Program-made: the position numbers and the translations under genes
Assembly: GCA_965207385.1 (NCBI GenBank)
Contig: CBDBLZ010000021.1
Span: 1,364,001 to 1,428,000 of the forward strand
Origin: CAZXEU01 sp965207385
GTDB lineage: Bacteria; Bacteroidota; Rhodothermia; Rhodothermales; Bin80
Direction: 5' to 3'
DNA: 64,000 nt
Part shown: positions 25,476-35,299 of the stretch, piece by piece
Position numbering within the stretch: position 1 is the stretch's first letter
Layout: each line of letters opens with the position of its first letter
Notes under the pieces: model-generated
The model's database searches: none
Told to the model about the DNA's origin: nothing
What the model saw: the letters and a program-made list of their open reading frames with translations, nothing else

Positions 25476-28400
25476 ATGCTACGCAAATGGGGTGCTCTCG
25501 TGCTCGCTCTGCTAGTTCTGCCGATAATGGGCTACGCCCAGAACACCGGCAAGATTGCAGGCCGCGTTATAGACAGCTCCACTGGTGAGCCTCTGCCCAC
25601 TGCCGCCGTAATCGTCGTGGGGACCCTTCTGGGTGCCGCAGCTGACGCGGACGGGGAGTATTTCATCATTGGTGTTCCCGTGGGCACGTACGATGTCTCG
25701 GCCCAGTTCGTCGGGTTTTCTACCGAAACGATTGCTGGCGTGGAAGTGAGCACCGGGTATACGCGGGAGCTCAATTTCGAGCTCACGCCCGGCGTTGAAC
25801 TCGACGAGATCGTGGTCGAGTACGAGCGGCCGCTGATCCAGAAGGATGCCATCGGCGTGCCCAAGATTGTCAACGCCGAGGAAATCACGCAGCTGCCCGT
25901 GCGTGGCGCGGCTGCTGTGGCGAAGATCCAGGCCGGTGTAGTGAGCAAGGAAGGAAGCGGCACGCTTAACATTCGTGGTGGCCGCGGCTCCGAGGTGACA
26001 TACTATGTGGACGGTATCAAGAATCAGAGTTCCGTCCCGCAGTCTGCCATCCAGGAGCAGGAGATGATCATTGGCAGCATTAACGCCCGCTATGGCGATG
26101 CCATGTCCGGTATCATCAACATCACGACGAAATCCGGCGGAAGGGAATTCTTTGGTTCTGCGGAGGCAGTCACTAGCCGGGGCTTCGATGATTTTGGCTA
26201 CAGCCTTGCTTCTGCCACGCTGGGCGGTCCGATCATTCCGGACAAGCTCAATTTCTTTGTTGCCGGCGAGTACAGGGATTCGATAGACGACAGTCCACGG
26301 TCCATCGAGACGGCATGGCTCTCTGATGCGCAGCTTGATGGCCTTCGGGATGCACCTTCCGGGCTCCTTTTGACGGATCCGGACGGTGGGACAAGCATCG
26401 TGCCTTTTCCCGGATCCGTACCGAGCGGGGCTACTGCGGCTGTAAATGATGATGGTTCCCTCGACCTTAGTGGAGGTGGCGTAACGCTTAGCGACGGGAC
26501 TATTCTGCCGGTACCGGAAGGCTATACTGTCACACTCAATCCCATTTCGCGCGCCGAGCACTTGACGACGAATGATTTTGAATACCGGCTCCAAAAGCGC
26601 GGAAGAGGTTCCAACCGGCTGTGGCTGAATGGAAATGTGACTTGGAATGTCTTCGAGAGCGGTCGCCTTCGCCTTGGAGGCCAATACAACATGTCGAGCG
26701 CGGAGAATGTCGGTGGAAATCACGAGATCCTGGCACCGGAGGACCATGGTCTGCGTGATGATAGTCAGCTGCGCGCCTTCGCTACTTGGACGCAGTACCT
26801 CTCGCAATCGACCTTCTACCAGCTCCAGGCAGACTTTACCGATTGGAGCTACGAGTCCTATGATTCACGGTTCGGGCCGGGTTTCGGGCCGTTTTTGGAC
26901 TACGGCGACATCGATAATCCAGTTCATTATGCGATTCGGGGATACAAGAACCTGACGTATACGACCGAAGAGCGCATTGATGACCATGGCACGCCGGACG
27001 ATCTGTCGGATGACACCACGTTTGAGGTCAGGGTGCCCACCTATGTTCAGCGCTACAATGACGGCCTTGCGATTACGTCGGAAACGACCGCGGGATTGGT
27101 CAGCATCTTAGGCGGAAATGGTTCAGGCTATGCGCAATTCAACCGCCGGCAGTTCCGGCTCAGCGCCTCGGCAACTACCCAGTTGGGCCTTAACCAGATC
27201 GAGTTTGGCGGCGAATTCGAGCAGCGAACGCAAAGATACTGGTATGTCAACGCCTCGCGCCTTGCGAGATTTGTCGCCGACGGCAACCCAGAGCAGATTG
27301 CGGCCGACGATCCCGACCTCAATCCGGAAGGGTATAGCCGGTACGAGGACATTCCAACGCAGCTCCTCGAGGACTACGTATCCTACTACGGCTGGGACAT
27401 TCGTGGCAACAACCACGTGGACTCAGAGAACCTCGCCAATTTCGCCGATACGGACAAGAACAAGCCCGACAGCTACTACAACATAGCGCCGTACCAGCCC
27501 ATCTACTATGGGGGCTATGTTCAGGACAAGATCGAATTCCGTGATATCGTGCTGAATATCGGCATGCGTGTCGATATCTTCGACAACAACCAGCGCGTGT
27601 TCAAGGACAAGTATGCTCGCCGGCCCATTGTGCGTGCAGGTGCAACGGGGCAGCCGCTACCGACCGGAATTGCGAGTGACTACGCGGTCTACTTCAGTGG
27701 GGACGAGATTGTGGGCTACCGTGATCTCGACGGGCTATTCTACACTGCACAGGGGGAGCCGACAACAGCGGGCTCCGTGCTTCTAAACGGACTAGTCCAG
27801 CGTGCAGGCGCCACGATTAATGAGAACATGTTCGAGGACTACGAGCCTGTGGTCACCTTTATGCCGCGAATAGGCGTAAGCTTCCCTGTAACAGACCAGG
27901 CCCTGTTCTTTGCCAGCTACGGTAAGGTGTCCCAGCGTCCCTCCGGCAGAAACTTTGCTTCGCTGAGGACCCTCAGGGGGACCAGTGGGGCCAACAATAA
28001 CAATCTACAGCCGGAGACGACGACCAAGTATGAGCTTGGCTTCAGACAGCGACTGGGCGCGCGTTCAGCCCTAACGATTTCCGGCTTCTTCCATCAGATC
28101 AACAACCTGATCCAGAGACGGAATCTACGTGATGCCAGTCCGAGTGGATATTCTCGGTACGAGAATGTGGACTTTGGTACCGTCAAGGGCCTGGAATTCG
28201 GCTATGACTTGCGCAGGACTGCCGGTGTGGCCATAACATCCAATTACACGCTCTCGTTTGCGAGCGGTACCGGGTCGTCGGACGGCACTACCGGACGCAT
28301 TGTCTGGGTAGACGAAACTCCGCCCAATTTCATCAGCCCCCTAAGCTTTGATCAGCGGCACAAGCTGAATCTGTCGATTGACTACCGATTGGGCCGTGGC

Positions 28401-28856
28401 GAGGGACCGACCATGGTGGGGACCAAACTTCTGCAGAATTTCGGTTTCAACATTCTCGGCACCGCAGGAAGCGGCTTTCCGTACACGGGTGTAATCTTCC
28501 CCCTTCCCGCAAACGCTTCGCGCGCCCCGGCGCCAAAGGGTGCGATCAACGAGGACAGAATGCCGTGGAGCGGTCGCATAGATATTCGGGTGGATCGCAG
28601 GTTTACCGTGGGAAGCGGAGCGAATCTCAGCGCCTTTGTCTGGATTCAGAACCTCCTCAACACGACGACAATCCAGGGTGTCCACCGTTTTTCGGGGCTA
28701 CCTGACAACGACGGATTCCTGGCGACGCCCGGTGGCGTGCAGTTCCTCGAAAGTGCCGTGCCGGCTTCCGAGGTGTATTACCGGCACCGGAACCGGAACC
28801 TTGGCAACGTAGGCATTCCGCGTCTGGTACGCCTGGGAGTGCGGGTAGATTTTTGA
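25476..28856 (+). CDS. TonB-dependent outer-membrane receptor with carboxypeptidase-regulatory-like domain
   Basis: 1126 residues from ATG 25476, six bases after GGAGG; the in-frame TTG at 25470 is less likely. A signal peptide ends at GYAQ. Residues about 27-110 form a CarboxypepD_reg-like beta-sandwich (KIAGRVIDSSTGEPLPTAAV), followed by the plug (about 115-230, with LNIRGGRGSEVTYYVDG and INARYGDAMSGIINITTKSGG) and a large barrel ending in VRVDF. The layout is SusC-like, but no SusD follows. The downstream genes encode a large secreted protein and a PorV-like protein, so the receptor probably works with them. The ligand is unknown. Confidence 0.9.
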   Translation: MLRKWGALVLALLVLPIMGYAQNTGKIAGRVIDSSTGEPLPTAAVIVVGTLLGAAADADGEYFIIGVPVGTYDVSAQFVGFSTETIAGVEVSTGYTRELNFELTPGVELDEIVVEYERPLIQKDAIGVPKIVNAEEITQLPVRGAAAVAKIQAGVVSKEGSGTLNIRGGRGSEVTYYVDGIKNQSSVPQSAIQEQEMIIGSINARYGDAMSGIINITTKSGGREFFGSAEAVTSRGFDDFGYSLASATLGGPIIPDKLNFFVAGEYRDSIDDSPRSIETAWLSDAQLDGLRDAPSGLLLTDPDGGTSIVPFPGSVPSGATAAVNDDGSLDLSGGGVTLSDGTILPVPEGYTVTLNPISRAEHLTTNDFEYRLQKRGRGSNRLWLNGNVTWNVFESGRLRLGGQYNMSSAENVGGNHEILAPEDHGLRDDSQLRAFATWTQYLSQSTFYQLQADFTDWSYESYDSRFGPGFGPFLDYGDIDNPVHYAIRGYKNLTYTTEERIDDHGTPDDLSDDTTFEVRVPTYVQRYNDGLAITSETTAGLVSILGGNGSGYAQFNRRQFRLSASATTQLGLNQIEFGGEFEQRTQRYWYVNASRLARFVADGNPEQIAADDPDLNPEGYSRYEDIPTQLLEDYVSYYGWDIRGNNHVDSENLANFADTDKNKPDSYYNIAPYQPIYYGGYVQDKIEFRDIVLNIGMRVDIFDNNQRVFKDKYARRPIVRAGATGQPLPTGIASDYAVYFSGDEIVGYRDLDGLFYTAQGEPTTAGSVLLNGLVQRAGATINENMFEDYEPVVTFMPRIGVSFPVTDQALFFASYGKVSQRPSGRNFASLRTLRGTSGANNNNLQPETTTKYELGFRQRLGARSALTISGFFHQINNLIQRRNLRDASPSGYSRYENVDFGTVKGLEFGYDLRRTAGVAITSNYTLSFASGTGSSDGTTGRIVWVDETPPNFISPLSFDQRHKLNLSIDYRLGRGEGPTMVGTKLLQNFGFNILGTAGSGFPYTGVIFPLPANASRAPAPKGAINEDRMPWSGRIDIRVDRRFTVGSGANLSAFVWIQNLLNTTTIQGVHRFSGLPDNDGFLATPGGVQFLESAVPASEVYYRHRNRNLGNVGIPRLVRLGVRVDF

Positions 28857-28878
28857 TGCTGCATCGTAGGTAGCGCAG

Positions 28879-28914
28879 CCTCCCGTGGCGGCTCGGCAGA
28901 GCTGCCGCGGGAGG
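28879..28914 (+). other. Strong stem-loop between the receptor gene and the downstream secreted-protein gene
   Basis: The segment starting CCTCCCG at 28879 pairs with its complement ending at 28914. The stem is 16 base pairs including two G-U pairs, closed by a four-base loop (GGCA at 28895-28898). It lies 22 bases after the receptor stop. No T-run follows, so it is more likely to stabilise the upstream message or reduce read-through than to end transcription fully. Confidence 0.6.
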
Positions 28915-28962
28915 GTCGCCGGAAACACACACCATCCACGTTGACGCTAAATAGGGATGAAC

Positions 28963-31900
28963 ATGATCAAGAGGAAGACAACTGCAGTTATGATCGGGCT
29001 CGCCCTGGCCGTGGGCTTTGCCACGGAAGGCCGTGCGCAGACCGGTAACTGCACTCCAGCGCTTGGCGAAGCTTACCTGGACATCAACAACGTCCGGGCC
29101 CGGATTCTGAATAACGGCAACCTGTTTTGGCGGGGGGACCCGTTTGTCTACGAAGTGCCCAAGGGTGGCGGTGCCAATGCCATCTTTACGTCCGGAATCT
29201 GGATAGGCGGCTTTGTTGGCGGGCAGCTTCGCGCAGCGGCGGCTCGTTACGGCAGTTACCAGTTTTGGGGAGGGCCACTGGATGACAATGGCGCGCCCCC
29301 TGCCGACTGTTCGGAGTACGACCGCCTCTACAAGGTGAGCCGGACCGACATCGAAGAGTACGAAGCGACCGGTGTGGCAGCGCCTGACCTCCGCGACTGG
29401 CCCACAGGGCTCGGTGCGCCAACCCTGGCTCCGCCAGGCAATGGGATCGATGACGACGAAGACGGCGTAGTTGACGAAGAAGGAGAAGAGTTGCTTTTCG
29501 ATATCACCGTTCCGCTGGCGCAGCGCATAGACCGCGTGGTGAATCTGGCGGGCGGAGAGCGTCCCTCTTTGCTCGGAGATCAGTCCATCTGGTGGATCAT
29601 GAACGACAGGGGCAACGAGCACCTGGCGAGTGGAGCTGATACGCCTCCCATCGGCTTGGAGGTGCACGCATTGGCCTTTGCCTTCAATACATCCGGGGAT
29701 ATAGGTAATTCGACGTTCTACAAGTACAACCTGTACATGAAAGGCAATGAACCGCTGACGGATACTTACATCGGGCTGTTTTCCGATCCCGACCTAGGCA
29801 ACTTCCAGGATGACTGGGTTGGCTCGGATACCGTGCGGGGCATGGGTTTTGTCTGGAACTCGGACAACGATGACGAGGGAGGTGACGGTTACGGGATTCC
29901 TCCGGCGGCCGGGTATGACTTCTTCCAGGGCCCAATTGTACCGTCGCCAGGTGACACGGCGTATGTAAGCGGTGAGCCGCGTCCGGATTTCACGAACCTC
30001 AAGATGACCCACTTCATCTACTACAACAATGGTGGTGGTGTCACCGAAGACCCGACCGACGGAGAGGACTATTACTTCTACCTGTCGGGAAGATGGAAGG
30101 ACGGCCAGCGCATCACATTCGGCGGCAACGGCCGTGACTTTTCTGATGAGCCGACTGATTTCATGTATCCCGGCGACCCCGGAGATAACGACTCGGCGTG
30201 TCAGTACTGGTCGGAATGCAATTCGGATGATGCCGGAACAGACATCGAGGCGGCTGACCGCCGGTTTGCCATGTCGACGGGACCATTTACCATTAACCCC
30301 GGCGATTTCCAGCAGATCGTGTTCGGCATAGTCTGGGCGCAGGGCGAAAACAACTTCGATTCCGTACAGAAGCTGAAGGCGGCTGACGGCTTGGCGCAGG
30401 ATGCGTTCGACATCAACTTCCAGATTCCGGGTCCGCCGACAGCGCCGTCGGTTACGACCACGGTGCTGGACGGTGAAGTGATTCTGGAATGGAGCAATTC
30501 GCCGAGATCGAACAATTACCTCGACACGTATGTGGCAGAAAATCCGTTTGCCCCGCCGGAAGACAACCTGTATGTGTTTGAAGGTTATACGGTCTACCAG
30601 TACGAAAGCGCCAGTGACCAGGTAGGGCAGGTAGTGGGCAATTACGACGTGCCCAATGGCATCACGCGCGTCATTGACGGCGTTTTGGGTGAGCCCACCG
30701 AAGTAACCGCTGTCGGGACGGACAGCGGACTTCAGAGCTACCACACTGTACGGGGCCTGGTGAACTATACCACGTATCACTTCGGGGTCCAGGCCTATGC
30801 CTATAACGAGTCCTCTGCGCCGAAGGTATATCGTGGGCCGATAACCCGCGTTACGGTAACACCGACACGGTCGCCCAGGGTGCTGACCGACGAAGCTCTT
30901 GCTGCTGCTGCGGACCCGGATATCGATTTCAATGCGGAGAAGGACGGTATCGGTGACGGATCCGTCTGGGTCAAGGTCGTGAATCCCGCGGCTGTTCAGG
31001 TAGGTACGTACACGGTGGAATTCTATGCCATGGAAAGCGGCACTGCGTCGGCGAGTGTGGCCTCTCTGATAGAGGACGCGGACGAAGTGGACGCCCTGCC
31101 TCCCGACGAATATGCCGGCAAGGGAATCCAGGATCACCATATCACATATGACATCAAGCGTGATGGCACTGTGATCTTTGACGGCAGCGCCTCCGGCGAG
31201 CCGGCTCCCCAGCGTCCCGGTGTTGTCGTAGCAGATGGCATGGAATTCTCCATAGTTGGTCCGTCTCCCGGATTCAAGGACTTCCTGACTGTAGCGAATG
31301 CGGCCGGAGCAATAGATCCGCCTACTTCTGCCAACGCAGGTTGGGCGGGATTCCCGTCATCCCTTGGTCTGGGCTCCCCGGCACGGGGCACGCAGCAGTC
31401 CTCAAACAACTCGCGCTGGATGTTTAATGCCGGAGGCTCGCACGGCGGTTACGGCCCGCATTCTGATGGAGGCTCCTTCCTTGGCCGCGCTATGAGAGGG
31501 AGCAACTTGGCCCGGCTCGGCATCTACGACTACGAGATGCGCTTCTTGCCGGAATGCTTCGACGCCATTGACGGCAATCTGGCTCTCACGGACTGCATTG
31601 CCTACCGGCGGTTCTCCGATGGAGCAGGAGTCGAAGTCCCGTTTCAGCTGTGGCGGACGGGTGTTGCAACGCCGGATGACACGAGTGACGATGTCCTGAT
31701 GGTAGCGGCCATTTGCGACACCAATACGTGTGGTGGAGGCCGTGAGCATGGCGTATATGACATTGGTGGCGACCATCCGCTTTCCAGCGCGGACAACGAT
31801 CCGTTTACGGACTGGATTTACTGGCTGATACCAAGCAATGACGCACCGGGACGCGCGGGACACGACGGGTTCTATACTGACGACGGTACTACCATAGCGG

Positions 31901-32409
31901 AAGTCATCGCCCGAACCGTACTTGTCGTACACAACGGCGGGTCGGCTCCGCCCTATGATCCGGACATGGTTGAGCCCGGCACAGTCATCCGCATGGTTAC
32001 CCAGAAGCCGAACCAGCCAGGGGACGTACACTCGTTCTCTACGGTAGGCTTCGGGGCGGAGGATCCGAGCACGGCGGTACTTCAGGATCGTCTGGACGAC
32101 ATCGGTATCGTTCCCAACCCGTACCTCGGTTCTTCGGCGTACGAAGTCAGTCAGTTGACGGATGAGGTACGGTTCACCAACCTGCCGGACGTGGCGACCA
32201 TACGGATCTTTACGCTGAACGGCACGCTGATCAGGACCATCGAAAAGCAATCGCCTGGCGTGGCGACTATCTCATGGGATCTGTCGACGGAATACGCTCT
32301 GCCTATTGCCAGCGGCGTTTACCTTGTCCACGTTGAGGTTCCCAATGTCGGGACGAAGGTAATCAAGCTTGGCGTGGTCAAGAAACGCAGGCAGCTGAAC
32401 GTATTCTAG
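28963..32409 (+). CDS. Large secreted protein with T9SS-like C-terminal domain, partner of the TonB receptor
   Basis: 1148 residues. Of two close ATGs (28957 and 28963), the second has a better spaced AGGG. A signal peptide ends at GRAQ. There are acidic, possibly calcium-binding stretches (for example NGIDDDEDGVVDEEGEE) and fibronectin III-like segments in the middle (PPTAPSVTTTVLDGEVILEWSN to YHFGVQAYAYN). The end has GIVPNPYLG and SGVYLVHVEVPN, a T9SS-like C-terminal domain. I do not recognise an enzyme domain. Proteins of this shape often follow TonB receptors in Rhodothermota-like genomes (from memory). The truncated gene at 1-134 looks like its paralogue. Confidence 0.7.
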   Translation: MIKRKTTAVMIGLALAVGFATEGRAQTGNCTPALGEAYLDINNVRARILNNGNLFWRGDPFVYEVPKGGGANAIFTSGIWIGGFVGGQLRAAAARYGSYQFWGGPLDDNGAPPADCSEYDRLYKVSRTDIEEYEATGVAAPDLRDWPTGLGAPTLAPPGNGIDDDEDGVVDEEGEELLFDITVPLAQRIDRVVNLAGGERPSLLGDQSIWWIMNDRGNEHLASGADTPPIGLEVHALAFAFNTSGDIGNSTFYKYNLYMKGNEPLTDTYIGLFSDPDLGNFQDDWVGSDTVRGMGFVWNSDNDDEGGDGYGIPPAAGYDFFQGPIVPSPGDTAYVSGEPRPDFTNLKMTHFIYYNNGGGVTEDPTDGEDYYFYLSGRWKDGQRITFGGNGRDFSDEPTDFMYPGDPGDNDSACQYWSECNSDDAGTDIEAADRRFAMSTGPFTINPGDFQQIVFGIVWAQGENNFDSVQKLKAADGLAQDAFDINFQIPGPPTAPSVTTTVLDGEVILEWSNSPRSNNYLDTYVAENPFAPPEDNLYVFEGYTVYQYESASDQVGQVVGNYDVPNGITRVIDGVLGEPTEVTAVGTDSGLQSYHTVRGLVNYTTYHFGVQAYAYNESSAPKVYRGPITRVTVTPTRSPRVLTDEALAAAADPDIDFNAEKDGIGDGSVWVKVVNPAAVQVGTYTVEFYAMESGTASASVASLIEDADEVDALPPDEYAGKGIQDHHITYDIKRDGTVIFDGSASGEPAPQRPGVVVADGMEFSIVGPSPGFKDFLTVANAAGAIDPPTSANAGWAGFPSSLGLGSPARGTQQSSNNSRWMFNAGGSHGGYGPHSDGGSFLGRAMRGSNLARLGIYDYEMRFLPECFDAIDGNLALTDCIAYRRFSDGAGVEVPFQLWRTGVATPDDTSDDVLMVAAICDTNTCGGGREHGVYDIGGDHPLSSADNDPFTDWIYWLIPSNDAPGRAGHDGFYTDDGTTIAEVIARTVLVVHNGGSAPPYDPDMVEPGTVIRMVTQKPNQPGDVHSFSTVGFGAEDPSTAVLQDRLDDIGIVPNPYLGSSAYEVSQLTDEVRFTNLPDVATIRIFTLNGTLIRTIEKQSPGVATISWDLSTEYALPIASGVYLVHVEVPNVGTKVIKLGVVKKRRQLNVF

Positions 32410-32491
32410 GCAGTCGTTGAACGCCAGAGAACGTGCGGATCGCCGCATGCACACGCACATGATATCTCCAAAGCAAAGGAGGACAACAGAT

Positions 32492-33577
32492 ATGAAAACT
32501 TGGAAACGTATCGCTTTGGCACCGGCCCTATTTCTGTTGATACTGGGCTCGCTGGGTACGTCGAACAGCGTACTTGCGCAAGGCGGTGGTGACGCTGGCG
32601 AGGGCTCCACGCAGGGCGACCAGAATCGAAGCGGAACGGCGGGTGCGGCCGAGCTTCTGGTGCCGCTTACGGCCCGCTATACTGCCCTTGGAAACACCAC
32701 TACGAGTGGCTTGCCGGATATGAACGGCCTTGAGGCGCTCTACGCCAATCCGGCCGGATTAACCAGCAATACTGGCACTTCCGCCTTATTCAGCAGGGTT
32801 GAGTACGTGGCGGATATCGGAGTCAATTACTTTGGTCTTGCCCAGCGGCTGGGGGACAACAACCTGGCTTTTACTGTTTCCTCATGGGATTTTGGCGACA
32901 TCGCGCTTCAGACTGAAGATACACCGGAAGTATCGGACGTCACGTATCGCATCAATTTCCTTACGGCAGGATTTTCCTATGCGCGGACGCTTACGGACAG
33001 GATCGCCGCAGGGGCAACCCTCAAGCTGGTAAACGAGTCGATTGCTGACGTCACGGCAAACGGAGTGGTGGTAGATGCCGGCATGACCTATGTGGTCGGT
33101 GAGACGGGCCTGCGATTGGGTGTGGCTCTGAAGAATGTCGGCAGCCAGTTGCAGTACGAGGGAACGGGTCTTGCGCGACGGGTGCAGCTGCGTGAGCAGC
33201 CGCCCAATGCCACAAACAATGCCGTGAACATCGAGGCGGAAGGAGTGGAATATCCGACCCTGCTCAATTTCGGAATGGCCTATACGTATAACGTGGCGGC
33301 TGGAGCGGTAGTAACAGTGCTTGGCAACTTCCGCTCGAACAGCTTTGACCAGGACCAGTACAGCGGTGGTCTTGAAATTGGACTGCGCGATATCGTGTAC
33401 GTCCGGGGCGGTATTGAGATGGTACAGGAGAACGACCTGAATTTCTTCCAGGGTTATTCGTTCGGCGGTGGCCTGAATCTCATGTTTTCCGGCCGGAGAG
33501 TGAGTGTGGACTACGCTATGATGCCAACGGACTACTTCTCCGATGTACAGTTCATAACGCTTGCGGTTACGCTATAG
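32492..33577 (+). CDS. PorV/PorQ-like outer-membrane protein
   Basis: 361 residues from ATG 32492, which has an excellent AAAGGAGG at 32475-32482; an upstream in-frame start at 32417 lacks this. A signal peptide ends at VLAQ. The family box TARYTALGNTTTSGLPDMNGLEALYANPAGL appears near residue 65, with YANPAGL in place of the WNPAGL of the paralogue at 136-1179. The chain ends FITLAVTL, a barrel-type terminus. Family members act in T9SS cargo transfer or as FadL-like barrels; which one applies here is not visible. It is the last gene of the cassette and is followed by a strong terminator. Confidence 0.8.
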   Translation: MKTWKRIALAPALFLLILGSLGTSNSVLAQGGGDAGEGSTQGDQNRSGTAGAAELLVPLTARYTALGNTTTSGLPDMNGLEALYANPAGLTSNTGTSALFSRVEYVADIGVNYFGLAQRLGDNNLAFTVSSWDFGDIALQTEDTPEVSDVTYRINFLTAGFSYARTLTDRIAAGATLKLVNESIADVTANGVVVDAGMTYVVGETGLRLGVALKNVGSQLQYEGTGLARRVQLREQPPNATNNAVNIEAEGVEYPTLLNFGMAYTYNVAAGAVVTVLGNFRSNSFDQDQYSGGLEIGLRDIVYVRGGIEMVQENDLNFFQGYSFGGGLNLMFSGRRVSVDYAMMPTDYFSDVQFITLAVTL

Positions 33578-33935
33578 AACGGTAACGGCATAGCGAAAGA
33601 CTGCCGGGAGAATTTTCTGGCGATATAGTTGAAGATGAGAAAGGCCCCCGCGGAAGCGGGGGCCTTTTCTTTTTTGCGCAGTTGCGGGCAGGATGCTCCC
33701 AGTAGGACGCGCGGCGCCCGGCATATGACTTTCACCGGACACGGGCAGGCTCAACAATTTCGTTGGCGCACGGTGCGAAGGAGGGCAGAGCGCTTACGGT
33801 GGCCTGAAGCGCTGCCGGGAAGTGCCGTCAGCCGCGGGCAGCAGCAAGCAGTGAACCTTTGGAAGCGGTGGCGATTAGAGAAAATGCGGGGTGCTTGCGG
33901 CCACGCTTCAGCGGCGGAATTCAACTGAATCAGGC
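33578..33935 (+). other. 358-bp gap holding the cassette terminator and the promoter of the TPR lipoprotein gene
   Basis: The first 100 bases contain the terminator at 33641-33675. The remaining 260 bases must include the promoter of the gene at 33936, but no clear -35/-10 pair was found. Open frames here are short and show no domain. Confidence 0.5.
33641..33675 (+). terminator. Rho-independent terminator after the receptor/secreted/PorV cassette
   Basis: An 11-bp perfect stem (AAGGCCCCCGC at 33641-33651 and its complement at 33656-33666) with a GGAA tetraloop is followed by TTCTTTTTT. The A-rich 5' side could also serve the opposite strand. It lies 63 bases after the PorV-like gene. Confidence 0.93.
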
Positions 33936-35189
33936 ATGAAGAAAATTGTCTCATACGCTCTCCTGATGATCTGTGCGTTTGGTGCCATGGCTCCTGCCGG
34001 TTGTGGTAGCAATCCAAATGTAGAAGGGGCGAAGCTGGACCTTAGAAACAAGGATTACAACCGTGCCTTGGAAAATATTGCCATCGCATTGAGCGAGGAG
34101 CCCGAGAATGCCGAAGCTCTTTCCATAAAGGGCCAGATTCTGCAGGGCATGGCGGCGGATACCGAAGACGTACATGAGCGGGCAGTTCTTTTCAGTGAAA
34201 TGGCACTTGCTTACGTGAACAGCACAAGGGTGGACTCGACGTTCAAGGGAGACCACGATCGCCGAATGCGGATGGCCTATGTAGAGGAATTCAACGCGGG
34301 GATCGAGGAATACGACCGGGCGCAGTACTTGGAGTCGGGTGACCAGGCCGAGGGATTTGAAGTGGCGGCGGCTCATTTTCGCAATGCCACCATGATTTAT
34401 CCGGACTCTACGGATGCCTATTTCAATGAAGCGTCCGCCTTTTTCAACGCAGCAAGACTCGACGATGCAATCGAGACTTTTCGGCTCGCTCTTGATAAGG
34501 GAAATACGGACAGGCAGATGTTCGTCTACCTGGTTAGCACACTGGAACGTGCAGCGGCAGCGACGGACGGCGAAGCCGTAAAACAGCTGCGGTACCGTGA
34601 AATGGTCGATGTCCTGGAGCGGGCTCTGACGACATATCCGAGCGACGAAGAGCTTCGAACCATGATGATGAACGCTTTCGTCTTGGCAGAAGAGGAAGAG
34701 CGCGCCAAATCCTATTACGAAGAAGAGTTTGCCCGTCAGCAGACCAACAAGACGTTCCTGTACAATTACGGGACTTTGCTGTTGCGCCAGGAAAATTACG
34801 ATGCGGCAATTGCCATTCTCGCGTCTGCGGTTGAATTGGATCCTGACTACACAAATGCGCAGTACAATCTGGGCGCCGCCTACATAAACAAGGCGGTAGT
34901 AATCAGCGATGAGTACCGCGCGCGGGATGAGGAGCTGTTTGAAGCGCGGTCTCGACTTTCGACGGAGGAGGCTGCAAGACGCGAGAATGCGCTGAAGGAG
35001 TTGGATGAAGGGCGCACAGCCTTGTTCAGCCAGGCAATCAAGCATTTGCAGGTTGCCAAAGCACTCACGGAGTCGGAATTGGGACAAACCCGGGACATCT
35101 GCCGCGCCCTGTACCAGGCATTTGGCCAAACCAATCAGCGGCAGCGGGCGGAGGAAGTGGTTGCGTGCGCTGATCTTGGCAGCATGTGA
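33936..35189 (+). CDS. TPR-repeat lipoprotein
   Basis: 417 residues from ATG 33936; an upstream in-frame start at 33891 adds no conserved sequence. The lipobox APAGC gives a predicted lipidated Cys at about residue 23. Tetratricopeptide repeats run through much of the protein, for example DYNRALENIAIALSEEPENA (about 38-57), DAYFNEASAFFNAARLDDAI and the repeat YDAAIAILASAVELDPDYTNA near 290. The C-terminal part is a charged helical region. I expect a scaffold for envelope protein complexes; no specific partner is shown. It is separated from the PorV-like gene by a terminator, so it is independently transcribed. Confidence 0.75.
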   Translation: MKKIVSYALLMICAFGAMAPAGCGSNPNVEGAKLDLRNKDYNRALENIAIALSEEPENAEALSIKGQILQGMAADTEDVHERAVLFSEMALAYVNSTRVDSTFKGDHDRRMRMAYVEEFNAGIEEYDRAQYLESGDQAEGFEVAAAHFRNATMIYPDSTDAYFNEASAFFNAARLDDAIETFRLALDKGNTDRQMFVYLVSTLERAAAATDGEAVKQLRYREMVDVLERALTTYPSDEELRTMMMNAFVLAEEEERAKSYYEEEFARQQTNKTFLYNYGTLLLRQENYDAAIAILASAVELDPDYTNAQYNLGAAYINKAVVISDEYRARDEELFEARSRLSTEEAARRENALKELDEGRTALFSQAIKHLQVAKALTESELGQTRDICRALYQAFGQTNQRQRAEEVVACADLGSM

Positions 35190-35299
35190 ATGCAGCAATA
35201 GGTAGTCGCTGAGTGGAACCGGGTCGCGAAAGCGTAGTCGGGCCACATAGCCAGCCGGGTTGGTACTGGCGCCCCTAATCGTAGTCGGTCGGAGTTACT

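Noticed and set aside
25512..26807. A 431-codon minus-strand frame opposite the TonB receptor
   Set aside because: The receptor has a complete signal peptide, plug and barrel on the plus strand; the antisense translation is featureless.
33951..35246. A 431-codon minus-strand frame opposite the TPR lipoprotein
   Set aside because: The TPR repeats are clear on the plus strand; the antisense product has no domain and no ribosome binding site.
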